Below are positions 46,396-57,843 of a stretch of DNA of 64,000 nt, in pieces. The stretch spans positions 1 through 64,000 of the forward strand of contig NZ_VKDD01000009.1 of the NCBI RefSeq assembly GCF_007097525.1. Direction: 5' to 3'. The DNA comes from Thalassomonas sp. M1454. GTDB taxonomy: Bacteria; Pseudomonadota; Gammaproteobacteria; Enterobacterales; Alteromonadaceae. The position numbers and the translations under genes are program-made. The stretch's first letter is position 1; the number at the start of each line of letters is the position of its first letter. The notes below the pieces were generated by a model, which was given only the letters and a program-made list of their open reading frames with translations, did no database searches and was not told the origin of the DNA.

Positions 46396-47471
46396 TATTT
46401 CACCATAGCCTTACAAATATCAGCAACGGCTTGTGTTGCATTAGGAGTCGCCGCTGATTTACTCGCTTTTGCCATACTGCGTAGCGCTGAGTCCGAGCTA
46501 AATAACATATTTAATTTTTGAGATAACAAGGTTGCACTTAGCTCACGTTGTGGCACTAACTTAGCAGCGCCTTGCTCCACTAAAAATTGTGCATTTTTTG
46601 TTTGATGATCATCAACTGCATGTGGCAGCGGAATAAAAATGGCTGGTTTACCAGCAATCGCCACCTCAGAAACTGTTAACGCACCAGCGCGGCAAATAAC
46701 TAAATCAGCCCAATCATAAGCTGCGGCCATGTCATCAATAAAGTCGGTAACTTTTATCTTGTCGCAGTTAACGCCGTACTGATGATAAAGCTCGGTAATT
46801 TTTTCACTATTACCACTACCGGTTTGATGCCAAACATCTAGGTCGAGTAATTTAATTTGTGATACTGCTTGCGGTACAGTTTCATTTAATATTTGCGCGC
46901 CTAAACTGCCGCCAACGATCAATACTCGCTTACTTATTTCTCGCTGTGCATCGCTACTAACTTGCGTAATTTTACTACGCACTGGGTTACCAACAACTTG
47001 TGCTTTAACACTTGCTTTAAATGCACCAGGAAACGCGCTTAATACACGGCTTGCTAATTTTGATAAGTAGCGATTAGACATGCCGGCAACCGCATTTTGC
47101 TCGTGCAAAACTAGAGGTATACATTTAAGCCAAGCAGCTAAACCACCTGGTGCACTTGCATAACCACCCATACCTAATACCACATCAGGCTTAACTGTTT
47201 TAAGCACTTTTAATGACTGCCAAACCGATTGCAATACTTTAAAAGGCATCGTCAGTTTTGCTTGCCAACCTTTACCGCGTAAGCCCGCGATATTAATAAA
47301 AGAAATATTTATTCCGTGCGCAGGAACCACTTCCGCTTCCATACGATCGCTGGTGCCTAACCAGTGCACATTCCAACCTTCACTTTGCAGTTGTTCTGCC
47401 ACAGCTAAACCAGGGAATATATGACCACCGGTACCGCCAGCCATTATTAAAATTGTCGGAGAATTTGCCAT
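46395..47471 (-). CDS. murG: UDP-N-acetylglucosamine transferase MurG
   Basis: MurG converts lipid I to lipid II at the inner face of the membrane. The 358-residue GT28 enzyme has the glycine-rich [17 protein letters not shown] loop, GGYASAPGG, and the C-terminal donor-binding motif [32 protein letters not shown]. It shares one base with ftsW and one with murC. Confidence 0.97.
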   Translation of the reverse strand: MANSPTILIMAGGTGGHIFPGLAVAEQLQSEGWNVHWLGTSDRMEAEVVPAHGINISFINIAGLRGKGWQAKLTMPFKVLQSVWQSLKVLKTVKPDVVLGMGGYASAPGGLAAWLKCIPLVLHEQNAVAGMSNRYLSKLASRVLSAFPGAFKASVKAQVVGNPVRSKITQVSSDAQREISKRVLIVGGSLGAQILNETVPQAVSQIKLLDLDVWHQTGSGNSEKITELYHQYGVNCDKIKVTDFIDDMAAAYDWADLVICRAGALTVSEVAIAGKPAIFIPLPHAVDDHQTKNAQFLVEQGAAKLVPQRELSATLLSQKLNMLFSSDSALRSMAKASKSAATPNATQAVADICKAMVK

Positions 47472-48673
47472 TAGCTCTGCCCTCCTTTAGAGATTGCATG
47501 AATACTTTGCAACCTTAATTCATGATCGATGCGAATTAATACGACTATCGCTAATGTCATGACTATCATTGAACTACCACCATAACTGATCAACGGCATG
47601 GTTAGGCCTTTAGTTGGGAAAAGCCCAGCACTAGCACCTACATTAACCGCTGCCTGAAAACTCATCCAGATGCCAATGGCATAAGCAAAAAAGCCTTCAA
47701 AATATTTTTCTTTTTCTAATGCTCTTCTACCTAGCAATAAAGCTTTTATTACTAGCGTTAAACACAGAGCTAAAATACATAACACCCCAAAAAAGCCAAA
47801 TTCTTCACCAATAACAGCCATAACAAAATCGGTATGTGCCTCTGGCAGATATTCTAACTTTTGGATGCTATTTCCTAAACCTTGGCCAAACATTTCACCA
47901 CGGCCATAAGCCATCAATGATTGGGTTAATTGATAACCACTACCAAACGGGTCTTGCCAAGGATCCATAAATGACGTTACACGTCTTAATCGATAAGGCT
48001 CAACAATGATTAACAGCACTACCGCACCAACACCAACGACTAAAACTGAGATAAATTGCCATAATTTAGCACCGGCTAAAAACAGCAAACCTAAAGTGGT
48101 AGCAAACATTACGATTACCGTACCCAGATCAGGTTGGAATAATAGCAAAACTGCTAGTAGGAATAATACCCCTAAAGGCTTAAACCAGCCTTTAAATTTT
48201 TGCGATACTTCTTCACGTCTCCTAACTAAGTAACCAGATAAGTAACAAAAGAAGAATAATTTCGCCGGCTCAGCCGCCTGAATATTAATTGGACCTAAAA
48301 CAATCCAGCGCTGTGAACCATTTACGCTGTTACCAATAACTAAAACCACTAGCAATAACATAATTGCTAGTAGTAGGAACCAACCACTTAGTTTGTGCCA
48401 CATTTGCATAGGCACTTGCAAAGCAATACCAGCAACGATAAGGCTTAACACTATGTATACGGCATGCCGAATCACAAAATGGAATGGATTGTTAAATAAA
48501 CGCTCTGCTACCGGCATAGATGAGCTGGCCACCATGACTAAACCAATTAAGTACATGGTAAACGCTAATACCAAAAAGCTACGGTCAAAAGTAAGCTGAA
48601 TGTCACTGTGCTTATCTTCAGTTAACCACTTAGGTAACTTAGGAAGTTGTATTGAAGGCATAACTACAGCCAT
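47471..48673 (-). CDS. ftsW: peptidoglycan glycosyltransferase FtsW
   Basis: FtsW is the SEDS-family polymerase of septal peptidoglycan, partner of FtsI. The 400-residue protein has about ten membrane helices. SEDS signatures FQPDLGTVIVMFATT and the large periplasmic loop with QLTQSLMAYGRG and YLPEAHTDFVMAVIGEEFG are present, as is PTKGLTMPLISYGGSS. The gene shares one base with murD and one with murG. Confidence 0.97.
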   Translation of the reverse strand: MAVVMPSIQLPKLPKWLTEDKHSDIQLTFDRSFLVLAFTMYLIGLVMVASSSMPVAERLFNNPFHFVIRHAVYIVLSLIVAGIALQVPMQMWHKLSGWFLLLAIMLLLVVLVIGNSVNGSQRWIVLGPINIQAAEPAKLFFFCYLSGYLVRRREEVSQKFKGWFKPLGVLFLLAVLLLFQPDLGTVIVMFATTLGLLFLAGAKLWQFISVLVVGVGAVVLLIIVEPYRLRRVTSFMDPWQDPFGSGYQLTQSLMAYGRGEMFGQGLGNSIQKLEYLPEAHTDFVMAVIGEEFGFFGVLCILALCLTLVIKALLLGRRALEKEKYFEGFFAYAIGIWMSFQAAVNVGASAGLFPTKGLTMPLISYGGSSMIVMTLAIVVLIRIDHELRLQSIHAISKGGQS

Positions 48674-50025
48674 TAGTTTGCCTCCCTTACCGCGGTGATA
48701 AATACTTCACCACGTTGCATGTAGTTTTCAAACATATCAATGCTGGCACAAGCTGGAGATAGCAAGACAACATCGCCTTTATTGGCTAGTTTACGAGCCT
48801 GTGCTACCGCACTTTCAATGCTATCTGTGCGAATACTTGCAGGTTTTAAGTTTGCAATTTGATCGCCATCTTTACCTAAAGTAATTAACTTATCGACATG
48901 AGCTGTTAAGGCTGGTTTTAATTCGTTGAAGTCAGCACCTTTACCATCACCGCCAGCAATTAAGATTAATTGCTGTTTGTCATTAGCTAAACCATCAATG
49001 GCAGCAATGGTAGCACCAATATTTGTCGCCTTAGAGTCATTTACCCAGATTACGCCATCATTACTTTCAACTTGTTTACAACGATGTTCTAAACCCTCAA
49101 ACGATAACAGTGCTTTACACATATCGGCTAATGGCCAACCAGCTGCATAGCCTAACGCTAATACGGCTAAACAGTTCAGTTCATTATGACGGCCAACTAA
49201 AGGTAAATTAGAGCATGCGATTAATGCTTGCTCACCAAAAGCAAGACTGCGGATGCCGTTATTAGTTACTATGCCAAAATGACCTTGCTGTGGCGCATCT
49301 AAACCAAAACTTATCGCGTTATCTTTAACTGTGCTTGGCTGTGAACTAGCTTGCTCTCTATTTATTACCTGCACATGTGTTTGGTCATAAATTTTATGTT
49401 TGATGGTTTGGTAATTTTCTAGCGTTTTATGACGATCTAAATGATCATCACAGATATTTAATACTGTGGCAGCTTGTGCCTGCATAGATTGCATAGTTTC
49501 TAACTGAAAACTTGAAAGCTCCAGTACAACCGCATCATATTTACTATCAATAATATCTAAAACCGGTAAGCCAATATTACCAGCAAGTGCCGTTTTAAAG
49601 TTCAAGCCTTTAGCAATATGGGCTAATAAACTTACTACCGTAGACTTACCATTTGAGCCGGTAACTGCAATCAGGGTGTCATCATTTGCTAAGTATTTAC
49701 GGGCTAAGAAGAATAATTCGACATCGCCAATTAACTTGCTTTGAGCTTTACGGTTATCGGCTATCACAGGTAGGTTAATATCTACACCTGGGCTTGCGAT
49801 TATAATGTCAGCATTAGCAATAGCCTGAATATCCCAATGACCGATGATTAAATTACTTTTGCTATTTAATTTAGCTAAACGTTTCACTCCCGGCGGACGG
49901 GCACGTGAGTCATTTATTACAAATTGCAAACCTTGCGCCGCCAAAAATTTAGCACAAGAAAGTCCTGTGGCACCTAAGCCAAGGACTAAAATCTGCTTAT
50001 CTTGTAAAAACGTTAAAGTTTGCAT
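48673..50025 (-). CDS. murD: UDP-N-acetylmuramoyl-L-alanine--D-glutamate ligase
   Basis: MurD adds D-Glu to the nucleotide precursor. The 450-residue protein has the N-terminal Rossmann motif LVLGLGATGLSCAKFLA, the P-loop GSNGKST and the motif WVNDSKATNIGAT. It starts 25 bp downstream of mraY. Confidence 0.97.
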   Translation of the reverse strand: MQTLTFLQDKQILVLGLGATGLSCAKFLAAQGLQFVINDSRARPPGVKRLAKLNSKSNLIIGHWDIQAIANADIIIASPGVDINLPVIADNRKAQSKLIGDVELFFLARKYLANDDTLIAVTGSNGKSTVVSLLAHIAKGLNFKTALAGNIGLPVLDIIDSKYDAVVLELSSFQLETMQSMQAQAATVLNICDDHLDRHKTLENYQTIKHKIYDQTHVQVINREQASSQPSTVKDNAISFGLDAPQQGHFGIVTNNGIRSLAFGEQALIACSNLPLVGRHNELNCLAVLALGYAAGWPLADMCKALLSFEGLEHRCKQVESNDGVIWVNDSKATNIGATIAAIDGLANDKQQLILIAGGDGKGADFNELKPALTAHVDKLITLGKDGDQIANLKPASIRTDSIESAVAQARKLANKGDVVLLSPACASIDMFENYMQRGEVFITAVREAN

Positions 50026-50050
50026 GTATAAATCAAATACCCTTTTATTG

Positions 50051-51130
50051 TTAACGTAACTTAAGTGTTGCTAAACCAATGAGTACTAATACGGTTGAAA
50101 TTATCCAAAAACGTACAATAACTCGTGGCTCTGGCCAGCCTTTTAATTCGTAATGATGGTGAATTGGTGCCATTCTGAAAATTCTTTTAGCACGCAATTT
50201 ATAAGAGCCGACTTGTAAAATAACTGACAAGGTTTCAACAACAAAAATACCGCCCATAATAAACAGTACGAATTCTTGTTTTACTAAAACAGCGATAACA
50301 CCTAAAGTTGCACCTAAAGCAAGTGAACCAACATCGCCCATAAATACTTGCGCAGGGTAAGTGTTAAACCATAAAAAGCCTAAACCAGCTCCAACTATGG
50401 CTGTACATACAACGACAAGTTCACTCACTTCTCTTATATGCGGTAAATGCAAGTAAGTAGCAAAGTTAACATTACCGGTAACGTAGGCAAAAATACCTAA
50501 GGCACCTGCAACTAAGATCGTTGGTACAATTGCTAAGCCATCTAGGCCGTCGGTTAAATTTACTGCGTTTGAAGTACCAACAATAACGAAGTAAGTTAAT
50601 ACGATATAAAAGATACCTAATTGCGGCATAACATCTTTGATAAATGGTAAAAGCAATGATGTTTCAATTGGTGAGCCAATTGAATATAAATAAAATGCTG
50701 TACCTAAACCAACAACGGTTTGCCAAAAGTACTTCCAGCGGGCAATAAGGCCGTTCGAGTCTTTACGAATTACTTTGCGGTAATCGTCAACAAAACCAAT
50801 AATACCAAAGCTAGTGATAACAAATAACACAACTTGCACATAGCGATTGCTTAAATCAGTCCATAATAAAGCACTACCGATAATAGCGCCTAAAATCAAT
50901 AAACCGCCCATAGTTGGGGTGCCTGATTTAGATAAGTGACTTTCAGGACCGTCATCACGTACCACTTGACCTATTTGCATATTTTGCAAATAACGAATTA
51001 GTTTCGGGCCAAAAAATAATGAACCAATTAATGCCGTTAAAGCCGCAACAATGGCCCTAAACGTTAAGTATGAAAATACATTAAAGCCCGAGTAGTATTG
51101 GGTTAAGTATTCGCCTAGCCAAACTAACAT
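50051..51130 (-). CDS. mraY: phospho-N-acetylmuramoyl-pentapeptide transferase MraY
   Basis: MraY transfers phospho-MurNAc-pentapeptide to undecaprenyl phosphate to make lipid I. The 359-residue protein has ten membrane helices. Catalytic motifs are [19 protein letters not shown] and the [14 protein letters not shown] cytoplasmic loop near residues 323-336. It overlaps murF by 7 bp. Confidence 0.97.
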   Translation of the reverse strand: MLVWLGEYLTQYYSGFNVFSYLTFRAIVAALTALIGSLFFGPKLIRYLQNMQIGQVVRDDGPESHLSKSGTPTMGGLLILGAIIGSALLWTDLSNRYVQVVLFVITSFGIIGFVDDYRKVIRKDSNGLIARWKYFWQTVVGLGTAFYLYSIGSPIETSLLLPFIKDVMPQLGIFYIVLTYFVIVGTSNAVNLTDGLDGLAIVPTILVAGALGIFAYVTGNVNFATYLHLPHIREVSELVVVCTAIVGAGLGFLWFNTYPAQVFMGDVGSLALGATLGVIAVLVKQEFVLFIMGGIFVVETLSVILQVGSYKLRAKRIFRMAPIHHHYELKGWPEPRVIVRFWIISTVLVLIGLATLKLR

Positions 51131-52509
51131 GGCATTGTCTCCTGATTGTTGTTACGCCATTCTTTGATGGCTTGAACGACTAATTCCATGCGTGCACTTC
51201 TAGAGCCCTTCACCAAAATGGTAATTGCTTGATCTTCATTACTAAGCAATGCTGCTAAATGCTCGACTAATGATTCTCTTGATGAAAAATGATGTCCATC
51301 TTGGCCAAATACTTCGGAAGTACTTTGACTTAAAACACCTAGTGTTAATAAATTATCGATGTGATGCGTTAGTGCATGTTCACCAATGTCTTGATGATAA
51401 GTACGAGCTTCTTCGCCAAGCTCTGCCATATCGCCTAAAATTAAAATAGTACGGCCTTTATAACTCGCTAATAACTCAACCGCAGCTTTGGTTGATTCAA
51501 CATTGGCATTATAAGTGTCATCAATAAGGGTTAACTTATTAGGTAAATTAATTAGATTTAAGCGACCTTTAACCGGAGCCATTTGTGCTAGCCCTTGTTT
51601 AATGTCTTCTAATGTTGCGCCAAACTCTAAAGCAACGGCCGCTGCTGCAACTGCGTTACAAACATTATGTCGCCCTGGTACAGGTACGCTAATATCAATA
51701 TTTCCTTGATAGGTGTTTAAAGTAAAACTGGTACAGCCTTTGTTATTCATGCGAATATTGCTGCTATAACAATCCGCTTCTTTCACACAAGAAAATTTAC
51801 GTACCGTTTTTTCATTTAAACGCCATTGCCACTTATGCGTATAAGGCGTGTCTTGGTTATAAATAGCAACGCCGTCTGCGCCAAGACCTTCATAGATCTC
51901 ACCTTTTGCTCTGGCTACGCCACATAAATCGCCAAAACCTTCTAAGTGAGCGGCAGCAATATTATTAATAATGGCTACATCTGGTTTAGTTAATCCTGTT
52001 GTGTAAGCTATTTCACCAATGTGGTTAGCGCCTAACTCAATAACCGCATATTCATGCTGCTCTTCTAAACGCAATAACGTTAATGGCACACCGATTTCAT
52101 TATTAAAATTACCATTTGTGGCAAGCACCGTGCCTAATCTTGATAAGATTGCCGCAACCATTTCTTTTACTGTAGTTTTACCGCTACTACCAGTAATAGC
52201 CACTGTTTTTGGGTTTACGGTAGCTTTAACAAGCGCTGCCATTTGCCCCATAGCTTTATAACAATCGCTAACGACTAACTGAGGGATATCAACTTCTTGC
52301 TCGGTTTCAACTAAAGCGGCTATACAACCAATTTCAGCGGCTTTACTTACAAAGCGATGACCATCGAAATTAGGACCTTTTAATGCAATGAAGAAATCGC
52401 CGGCTTTAAGGTTACGCGAATCAGAACAAACTGAAGTGATAGTTTTGTCACTACCAACAAGTTGACCATCTAAAGCGCTAGCTAGTTCGGTTAATGTTAA
52501 TGGGATCAT
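51124..52509 (-). CDS. murF: UDP-MurNAc-tripeptide--D-Ala-D-Ala ligase MurF
   Basis: MurF adds D-Ala-D-Ala, the product of Ddl, to the UDP-MurNAc tripeptide. The 461-residue protein has the P-loop GSSGKTT, the [12 protein letters not shown] motif and [12 protein letters not shown]. It overlaps murE by 4 bp and mraY by 7 bp. Confidence 0.96.
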   Translation of the reverse strand: MIPLTLTELASALDGQLVGSDKTITSVCSDSRNLKAGDFFIALKGPNFDGHRFVSKAAEIGCIAALVETEQEVDIPQLVVSDCYKAMGQMAALVKATVNPKTVAITGSSGKTTVKEMVAAILSRLGTVLATNGNFNNEIGVPLTLLRLEEQHEYAVIELGANHIGEIAYTTGLTKPDVAIINNIAAAHLEGFGDLCGVARAKGEIYEGLGADGVAIYNQDTPYTHKWQWRLNEKTVRKFSCVKEADCYSSNIRMNNKGCTSFTLNTYQGNIDISVPVPGRHNVCNAVAAAAVALEFGATLEDIKQGLAQMAPVKGRLNLINLPNKLTLIDDTYNANVESTKAAVELLASYKGRTILILGDMAELGEEARTYHQDIGEHALTHHIDNLLTLGVLSQSTSEVFGQDGHHFSSRESLVEHLAALLSNEDQAITILVKGSRSARMELVVQAIKEWRNNNQETMPC

Positions 52510-54062
52510 AAGCTTGCCACCTGTTGATATAATTTACGAACAACTTCACGTTCATAATAAGCAATTTTTTCAGTGCCAATAATGGTGTAATCTTCATGAC
52601 CTTTACCGGCACAAAGCACCATATCATCGGCGCCAGCTTGTTTAAGGGTGCTGATAATAGCTTGCTCTCTATCTAAGATTGTTGTTACTGCTGCTAAGTT
52701 TTTAATACCCTTAGCAATATCAGCAATAATGGTATTTGGATCTTCTGTGCGCGGATTATCATTAGTAAGCACTATTTGGTCAGCATATTGCTCAGCAATA
52801 GCGCCCATTACTGCGCGTTTACCTGTGTCTCTATCGCCACCACAACCAAACACTGCCCAAAGCTTACCTTGGCAATGTTTACGAGCTGAGGTTAATGCTT
52901 TCTCTAATCCATCTGGAGTATGCGCATAATCAACCACGGTTGTAGCTAAGTTAGGTGCAGAAAAAGTTTCCATACGACCAGCAACGGCCGTTAAATTTTT
53001 AGTGTGCTTAGCTATATCTTCAAGGGCAACACCTTGTACAAGCAAAACAGCAATCGCAGCAAGTAAATTACTTACGTTAAATTCGCCTAGCAGACCACTG
53101 CTGATATTAATGTTGCCCCAACTAGAGGTAAGAGCAAAATCAACGCCTTGGTTATGACATTTTATATTGCTGGCATTAATAAATTTTGCGTTTGGATTGC
53201 TTGTCACAAATGCTTGCTGATCAAAATTTGCATTACAGCTGTATAGCACTCGCTCATTATCAATGGCTAATTCGGTTAACCACTGATGCGTTTGTGCGTC
53301 ATCAGCATTAAGTACCCAGACTTGCTCTTTAGTGCCATTAAATAGCGCACGTTTTGCTGCACCGTAACTTTGCATATCGCCATGATAATCTAAGTGATCA
53401 CGAGTTAAGTTAGTAAATACTGCAATATCAATCATGTCACTTTCAACGCGATGTTGGCTAAGTGCATGCGAAGAAACTTCCATCGCCACTTGTTTAATAT
53501 TTTGCGCTTTAAATTGCGCTAACAAATTTTGTAATTTTGTTGGACCTGGGGTGGTGTTATTTATATCAACCAGATTATCTAATGTACCTGCCCCTAAGGT
53601 GCCAATGATTGCTGTTGGCTTACCAACCGCATTCATTAACTGCGCCATAATCTGACAACAACTGGTTTTACCGTTGGTGCCAGTAATACCAACCAAGGTT
53701 AAATCATTGACTGGTTGGTTATAGTAAATAGCACTTAGCTTTGCTAACTGCTTATCGAGTTGATAAAAATGAACAATAGTTACAACACCATTGGCGCTAT
53801 GATTTGATGCAACTTGTTCAATACTACCGTGCAATTTTGCTTCAGCGCATTGTGACAACACTAGGCTAGCACCTTGAGCTATAGCTTTATCGATAAAGTC
53901 GCTACCAACTAAATTGGTGCCGCTAACCGCAGCAAAAACATCACCCGTTTGCACATCTCTTGAGTCATTTACTAAGTTATTTGTTGCTACATCACTAATA
54001 TTGATATCAAAACAAGCAAGTGTGTTGCTTATAGAAAAAGTAGACGAATGAATATTAGGCAT
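52506..54062 (-). CDS. murE: UDP-MurNAc-L-Ala-D-Glu--2,6-diaminopimelate ligase MurE
   Basis: MurE adds meso-diaminopimelate. I chose the ATG at 54062 because GGAGA lies a few bases upstream; an adjacent ATG at 54065 and a frame open to 54125 inside ftsI are less likely. The 518-residue protein has the P-loop GTNGKTS and the DNPR motif (LTNDNPRTEDP) that marks meso-DAP rather than lysine specificity. Its start overlaps the ftsI end by 8 bp. Confidence 0.96.
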   Translation of the reverse strand: MPNIHSSTFSISNTLACFDINISDVATNNLVNDSRDVQTGDVFAAVSGTNLVGSDFIDKAIAQGASLVLSQCAEAKLHGSIEQVASNHSANGVVTIVHFYQLDKQLAKLSAIYYNQPVNDLTLVGITGTNGKTSCCQIMAQLMNAVGKPTAIIGTLGAGTLDNLVDINNTTPGPTKLQNLLAQFKAQNIKQVAMEVSSHALSQHRVESDMIDIAVFTNLTRDHLDYHGDMQSYGAAKRALFNGTKEQVWVLNADDAQTHQWLTELAIDNERVLYSCNANFDQQAFVTSNPNAKFINASNIKCHNQGVDFALTSSWGNINISSGLLGEFNVSNLLAAIAVLLVQGVALEDIAKHTKNLTAVAGRMETFSAPNLATTVVDYAHTPDGLEKALTSARKHCQGKLWAVFGCGGDRDTGKRAVMGAIAEQYADQIVLTNDNPRTEDPNTIIADIAKGIKNLAAVTTILDREQAIISTLKQAGADDMVLCAGKGHEDYTIIGTEKIAYYEREVVRKLYQQVASL

Positions 54063-55806
54063 CATTATCTCCTTTTTTAAAGCGCTTGCTCCAATGACTG
54101 ATCTGAGCTTCATCATCTGGTGCAATGTTTAAATATTGCAGCGAGCCAGCCATAATTTTTGAGAAAACAGGCGCAGCAACATCACCACCATGGTATAAAT
54201 CACCACCGGGTTCGTTAATTACCACTACGATAGCAATTTTAGGGTCTGAGATAGGTGCTACACCGGCAAAAATACCTACGTATTCGTTACCGTAACCGCC
54301 ACCTGCAGCAGTTTTAATCGCAGTACCTGTTTTACCGCCTACACGATAGCCTTCAACTTTAGCTTTGGTAGCACCGTGCAGTACTACTTGTTCAAGCATA
54401 CCTAAGACTTGCTTAGTGTTTTGCTCATCGAGTACACGCTCACCTTCATCAAATGCAGGGTCTTTAAGTACAGTTAAGTATTTTTTATAACCACCATTGC
54501 CTATTGCCGCATAAAAACGGGCCAGTTGCAGTGGACTAATAGCTAAGCCATATCCCCAAGATAAAGTCGCTAATTCAAATTTAGACCAACGATTTCGATC
54601 AGATAACATACCTGATGTTTCGCCATTTAAGCCGGTACCAGTATCTTCTGAAAAGCCCATTTCAAAAAACTTACCAAGTAGAAAGTCTTTCGGTACATCT
54701 AACGCTAATTTTGTAGTGCCCATATTAGACGACTTGATCAAAATATCTGTGATAGAAAGCTCACCGTAATTACGGGTATCTGAAACACGGCGGCCACCAA
54801 TTCGCATCCAACCTGGCGAGGTATTTATCACGGCATCTGGCTCTGTTACGCCAAACTCTAATGCCGTAAGTACAGTTAGAGGTTTCATTGTTGAACCAGG
54901 TTCAAAGAAATCGGTAATAGCTCGATTACGAAAACGATGCGGGGCAACACCACGACGATTATTAGGGTTAAATGACGGACCATTTACCATCGCTAAGATC
55001 TCACCCGTATGAATGTCTAAAACCACGGCTGATCCAGACGTGGCTTTGAACGATTTAACCGCAGCTTTGATTTCTCGATAGGCCAAGGACTGTATCCGTT
55101 GGTCTATCGATAACTCAATATCTTCAGGCTTAGTCGCATCCTCGTCATTAAGTATTTCTATTTTCCGACCTTTGGCATCTTTTCGGTAAGTTTGTGAGCC
55201 ATCGGTTCCGGTCAACCTATCATTATAAAGCAGCTCTAACCCTTCTATGCCCTTATCGTCCACATTGGTAAAGCCAACTAAATGCGCACTAATTTCCCCC
55301 GCAGGATAGAAGCGCTTGGACTCTTTTCGGGTATAAATACCAGGGATTTTTAGTTCTTTAATGTAGTTTGCCGTAGCTGGGGACAGCTGGCGAGCAAGAT
55401 AAACAAAGCGGCGTTTAGGATTAGTACCCACTTTACCTTGTAATTCATTTACATCTTCATTTAACACATCGGCCAGAGCTTTCCAGCGACGTTTTAATTT
55501 ATAGCCATCATTGTTTATAACAACTTTAGGATCAGCATACACAGTTTGTACAGGTACACTTACAGCAAGCTCGATACCGTTACGATCAACAATAGCACCT
55601 CGGTGAGTATCATTGCTCGTTGTCCGTAATGTACGTTTATCACCTTGATTTTTAAGAGTATCTGGCTCAATCACCTGCAGAAAAGCAGCACGAGCCATAA
55701 TGCCAGAATAAACAAAACAGATTAAACCCAAGACGATATAAAACCGCCACGTGATCGTGGCCGGTTTGTAATTGTCTTGGTTATTTTTGCTTTTATTTAC
55801 TGTCAT
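54055..55806 (-). CDS. ftsI: septal peptidoglycan transpeptidase FtsI (PBP3)
   Basis: FtsI is the class B penicillin-binding protein of the divisome. The 583-residue protein has one N-terminal helix at about 21-43, a PBP dimer domain, and the transpeptidase with SxxK in FFEPGSTMKPLT, SxN in IKSSNMGTTKLA and KTG in VGGKTGTAIKT. The start overlaps the ftsL end by 4 bp. It works with FtsW, encoded in the same operon. Confidence 0.97.
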   Translation of the reverse strand: MTVNKSKNNQDNYKPATITWRFYIVLGLICFVYSGIMARAAFLQVIEPDTLKNQGDKRTLRTTSNDTHRGAIVDRNGIELAVSVPVQTVYADPKVVINNDGYKLKRRWKALADVLNEDVNELQGKVGTNPKRRFVYLARQLSPATANYIKELKIPGIYTRKESKRFYPAGEISAHLVGFTNVDDKGIEGLELLYNDRLTGTDGSQTYRKDAKGRKIEILNDEDATKPEDIELSIDQRIQSLAYREIKAAVKSFKATSGSAVVLDIHTGEILAMVNGPSFNPNNRRGVAPHRFRNRAITDFFEPGSTMKPLTVLTALEFGVTEPDAVINTSPGWMRIGGRRVSDTRNYGELSITDILIKSSNMGTTKLALDVPKDFLLGKFFEMGFSEDTGTGLNGETSGMLSDRNRWSKFELATLSWGYGLAISPLQLARFYAAIGNGGYKKYLTVLKDPAFDEGERVLDEQNTKQVLGMLEQVVLHGATKAKVEGYRVGGKTGTAIKTAAGGGYGNEYVGIFAGVAPISDPKIAIVVVINEPGGDLYHGGDVAAPVFSKIMAGSLQYLNIAPDDEAQISHWSKRFKKGDNDA

Positions 55807-56120
55807 TGTAATTTTATTATTATTTCCTGATTTGGCTTAGGTCGCTTCATCAAAAGTAACTTTTCTGCCTGATATTCTATTTCGCTATGTTCAGCTAGAG
55901 AGTTTTCCTCTAGCAATAAATTTCGCCATTCGATATCTAAATCATCTTGCTCGCTATACAGCACTTCCAGTTCACTGGTTGTTTGCCTATTTAAATGGGT
56001 AAAATAAATAACTGCAAATGCTGAAATCAGCACTAAAACAATCAACCCATAAGTCCAACTATAGCGGCGTATGTCTTGCCAAATTTCATGGGATAAAGCA
56101 AATTTACCCATTGCCATCAT
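55803..56120 (-). CDS. ftsL: cell division protein FtsL
   Basis: FtsL is a small bitopic protein of the FtsQLB complex. The 105-residue protein has a membrane helix at about 24-44 and a periplasmic coiled coil with heptads (TSELEVLYSEQDDLDIEWRNLLLEENSLAEHSEIE). Three Met codons lie close to the start; the first overlaps the rsmH stop by one base. Identification rests on size, topology and position. Confidence 0.92.
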   Translation of the reverse strand: MMAMGKFALSHEIWQDIRRYSWTYGLIVLVLISAFAVIYFTHLNRQTTSELEVLYSEQDDLDIEWRNLLLEENSLAEHSEIEYQAEKLLLMKRPKPNQEIIIKLQ

Positions 56121-57064
56121 TAATCCTTGGCTAATCTTTCTGCCACTCGTAGAACTGAACTGCGAGAACGAACATTTTCATCAATTTCAGTTTTACTTGG
56201 CTTTAATCTTTTTCCAACAAGAGCAAGTTTTTTGCCCTTTTGTGCTTCTACTTCAGTTACCGGCAAACCGCGAGGTAATTTCTTACCTTGGCTATGCTTT
56301 TTCATAAACTGCTTCACCAAACGATCTTCTAAAGAATGAAAACTTATTACCACTAAGCGCCCACCTTCATGTAAAACATCAAGAGCCGCATTTAATACAT
56401 TTTCAATTTGCTCAAGCTCCGAGTTAATGTACATACGAATAGCTTGAAAACTTCTTGTCGCTGGGTGTTTTTTAATTTCTTTTTGCGGTGCAACTGTTGC
56501 TATAATTTTTGCTAATTGACCTGTGGTTGTAATTTCACTTTCTGCGCGGGCATCGATAATGCCATTGGCAATGCGCCATGCATGTTTTTCTTCGCCAAAG
56601 GTTCTTAATACCCAAGTAATGTCTTCAACATCAGCGCTGTTAATCCACTGCGCTGCTGTTTGGCCTTTACTCGTATCCATACGCATATCTAAAGGACCGT
56701 CACGCATAAAGCTAAAGCCACGGCTTGCGTCATCAATTTGCGGTGATGAAATACCAAGATCGAGTAAAATACCATCTACTTTATCTGTAACATCTAAATC
56801 AATGGCTATGTTGGCAAGCTCAGCAAAGCCATTATGAACAATAGAAAAGCGGGGATCGTCAGCAAATCTTAGCGCAGACTCTATTGCTGTCGGATCCCTG
56901 TCGATCGCAATTAAACGACCATTATCACCCAAGGTTTTTAATATCAACCCAGAATGACCGCCTCGACCAAATGTGCAGTCGATATAAGTGCCGTCTGGTT
57001 TTATATCCAGAGCGTCAACGGACTCTTGTAGCAGTACCGATATGTGTGAAAATTCTGTCGCCAT
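56120..57064 (-). CDS. rsmH: 16S rRNA (cytosine-1402-N4)-methyltransferase RsmH
   Basis: RsmH (MraW) methylates C1402 in the 16S decoding centre. The 314-residue protein has [31 protein letters not shown] (SAM motif I), [15 protein letters not shown] and [15 protein letters not shown]. mraZ ends 2 bp upstream, so the pair are tightly coupled. Confidence 0.97.
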   Translation of the reverse strand: MATEFSHISVLLQESVDALDIKPDGTYIDCTFGRGGHSGLILKTLGDNGRLIAIDRDPTAIESALRFADDPRFSIVHNGFAELANIAIDLDVTDKVDGILLDLGISSPQIDDASRGFSFMRDGPLDMRMDTSKGQTAAQWINSADVEDITWVLRTFGEEKHAWRIANGIIDARAESEITTTGQLAKIIATVAPQKEIKKHPATRSFQAIRMYINSELEQIENVLNAALDVLHEGGRLVVISFHSLEDRLVKQFMKKHSQGKKLPRGLPVTEVEAQKGKKLALVGKRLKPSKTEIDENVRSRSSVLRVAERLAKD

Positions 57065-57066
57065 AA

Positions 57067-57525
57067 TTACAGTGAAAAATCTTGTAAGCGTTCAGTTAAT
57101 TCAAGTTCGCCAGATTGAATATCACCAATGCCTTGTTGCATTTGTGCTTGCCAAACTGATTCATCCCAAATCTCAAACTTATTAAATAACCCAACGAGCA
57201 TAATGCTCTTATCCAAGTTGGCATGTTGGCGCAATACGCCGTTTAATAACAATCGACCATTTTTATCAAGTTCACACTCTGTAGCATTACCTAGCAAGAT
57301 TCGCTTGATGGTGCGCTCACTTTTATTCATATCTGATAAGCGGCTTAATTTTAGTTCTAGCTCTTCCCATTCTGGTAATGGGTAAAGTAATAAACACGGG
57401 CTTTCTGTGTGCAGGGTGCAAACCATTTTACCTTCGTAATCGGCAAACAAAGACTCACGGTACCGAGTTGGTATCGTGATACGATTTTTGCTATCTAAGG
57501 TTACGTTGCTTGCGCCTCTAAACAT
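57067..57525 (-). CDS. mraZ: transcriptional regulator MraZ
   Basis: MraZ is an AbrB-fold ring-forming regulator that binds its own promoter and controls the dcw operon. The 152-residue protein has the duplicated DxxxR motifs ([31 protein letters not shown]). It is the first gene of the run that extends leftward to ftsZ. Its own operator is visible upstream. Confidence 0.97.
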   Translation of the reverse strand: MFRGASNVTLDSKNRITIPTRYRESLFADYEGKMVCTLHTESPCLLLYPLPEWEELELKLSRLSDMNKSERTIKRILLGNATECELDKNGRLLLNGVLRQHANLDKSIMLVGLFNKFEIWDESVWQAQMQQGIGDIQSGELELTERLQDFSL

Positions 57526-57590
57526 GAGTTTTTATTTTTGTGATCTTAATTATTATTTTCGTTTGTTTTTTATACGATTATTTTTAAGAT

Positions 57591-57614
57591 CCACATTTCT
57601 CCACTTTTTCCCAC
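57591..57614 (-). promoter_or_regulatory. MraZ operator: three GTGG direct repeats
   Basis: On the minus strand GTGGG, GTGGA and GTGGA occur at exactly 10-bp spacing (plus-strand CCAC at 57611, 57601 and 57591). This matches the MraZ-box design, TGGGN repeats separated by five bases. TTGAC-type -35 hexamers (about 57637-57652 on the minus strand) lie just upstream. The boxes are 66-89 bp ahead of the mraZ start. Confidence 0.8.
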
Positions 57615-57843
57615 TTAAGTACAGTTTAGTGATAATAGTCAACCGTTGTCAAGTAAAGTTAAGGGATTAAAATAGCGAGCGATCTCTATAAAAAATAAGG
57701 GATAGCGCTAAGTTGTTTATAATGTGGAGGTTTGTGGAACATAAGGGCTATTTTAACCCAAAAAAATAACTTAAAAGGTGATCAATTGTCGATGAATTGC
57801 AGTCCAATTGTGACTGCTGAGTGTAAAAATGGGGCTGTGTTAT
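57615..57843. other. mraZ upstream intergenic DNA
   Basis: Apart from the mraZ promoter near 57615-57660, this stretch has no ORF, repeat or RNA that I recognise. It separates the dcw cluster from the sugar porter gene. Confidence 0.5.

Noticed and set aside
54063-54125. Longer MurE start inside ftsI
   Set aside because: The GGAGA ribosome site and family alignment favour the ATG at 54062.
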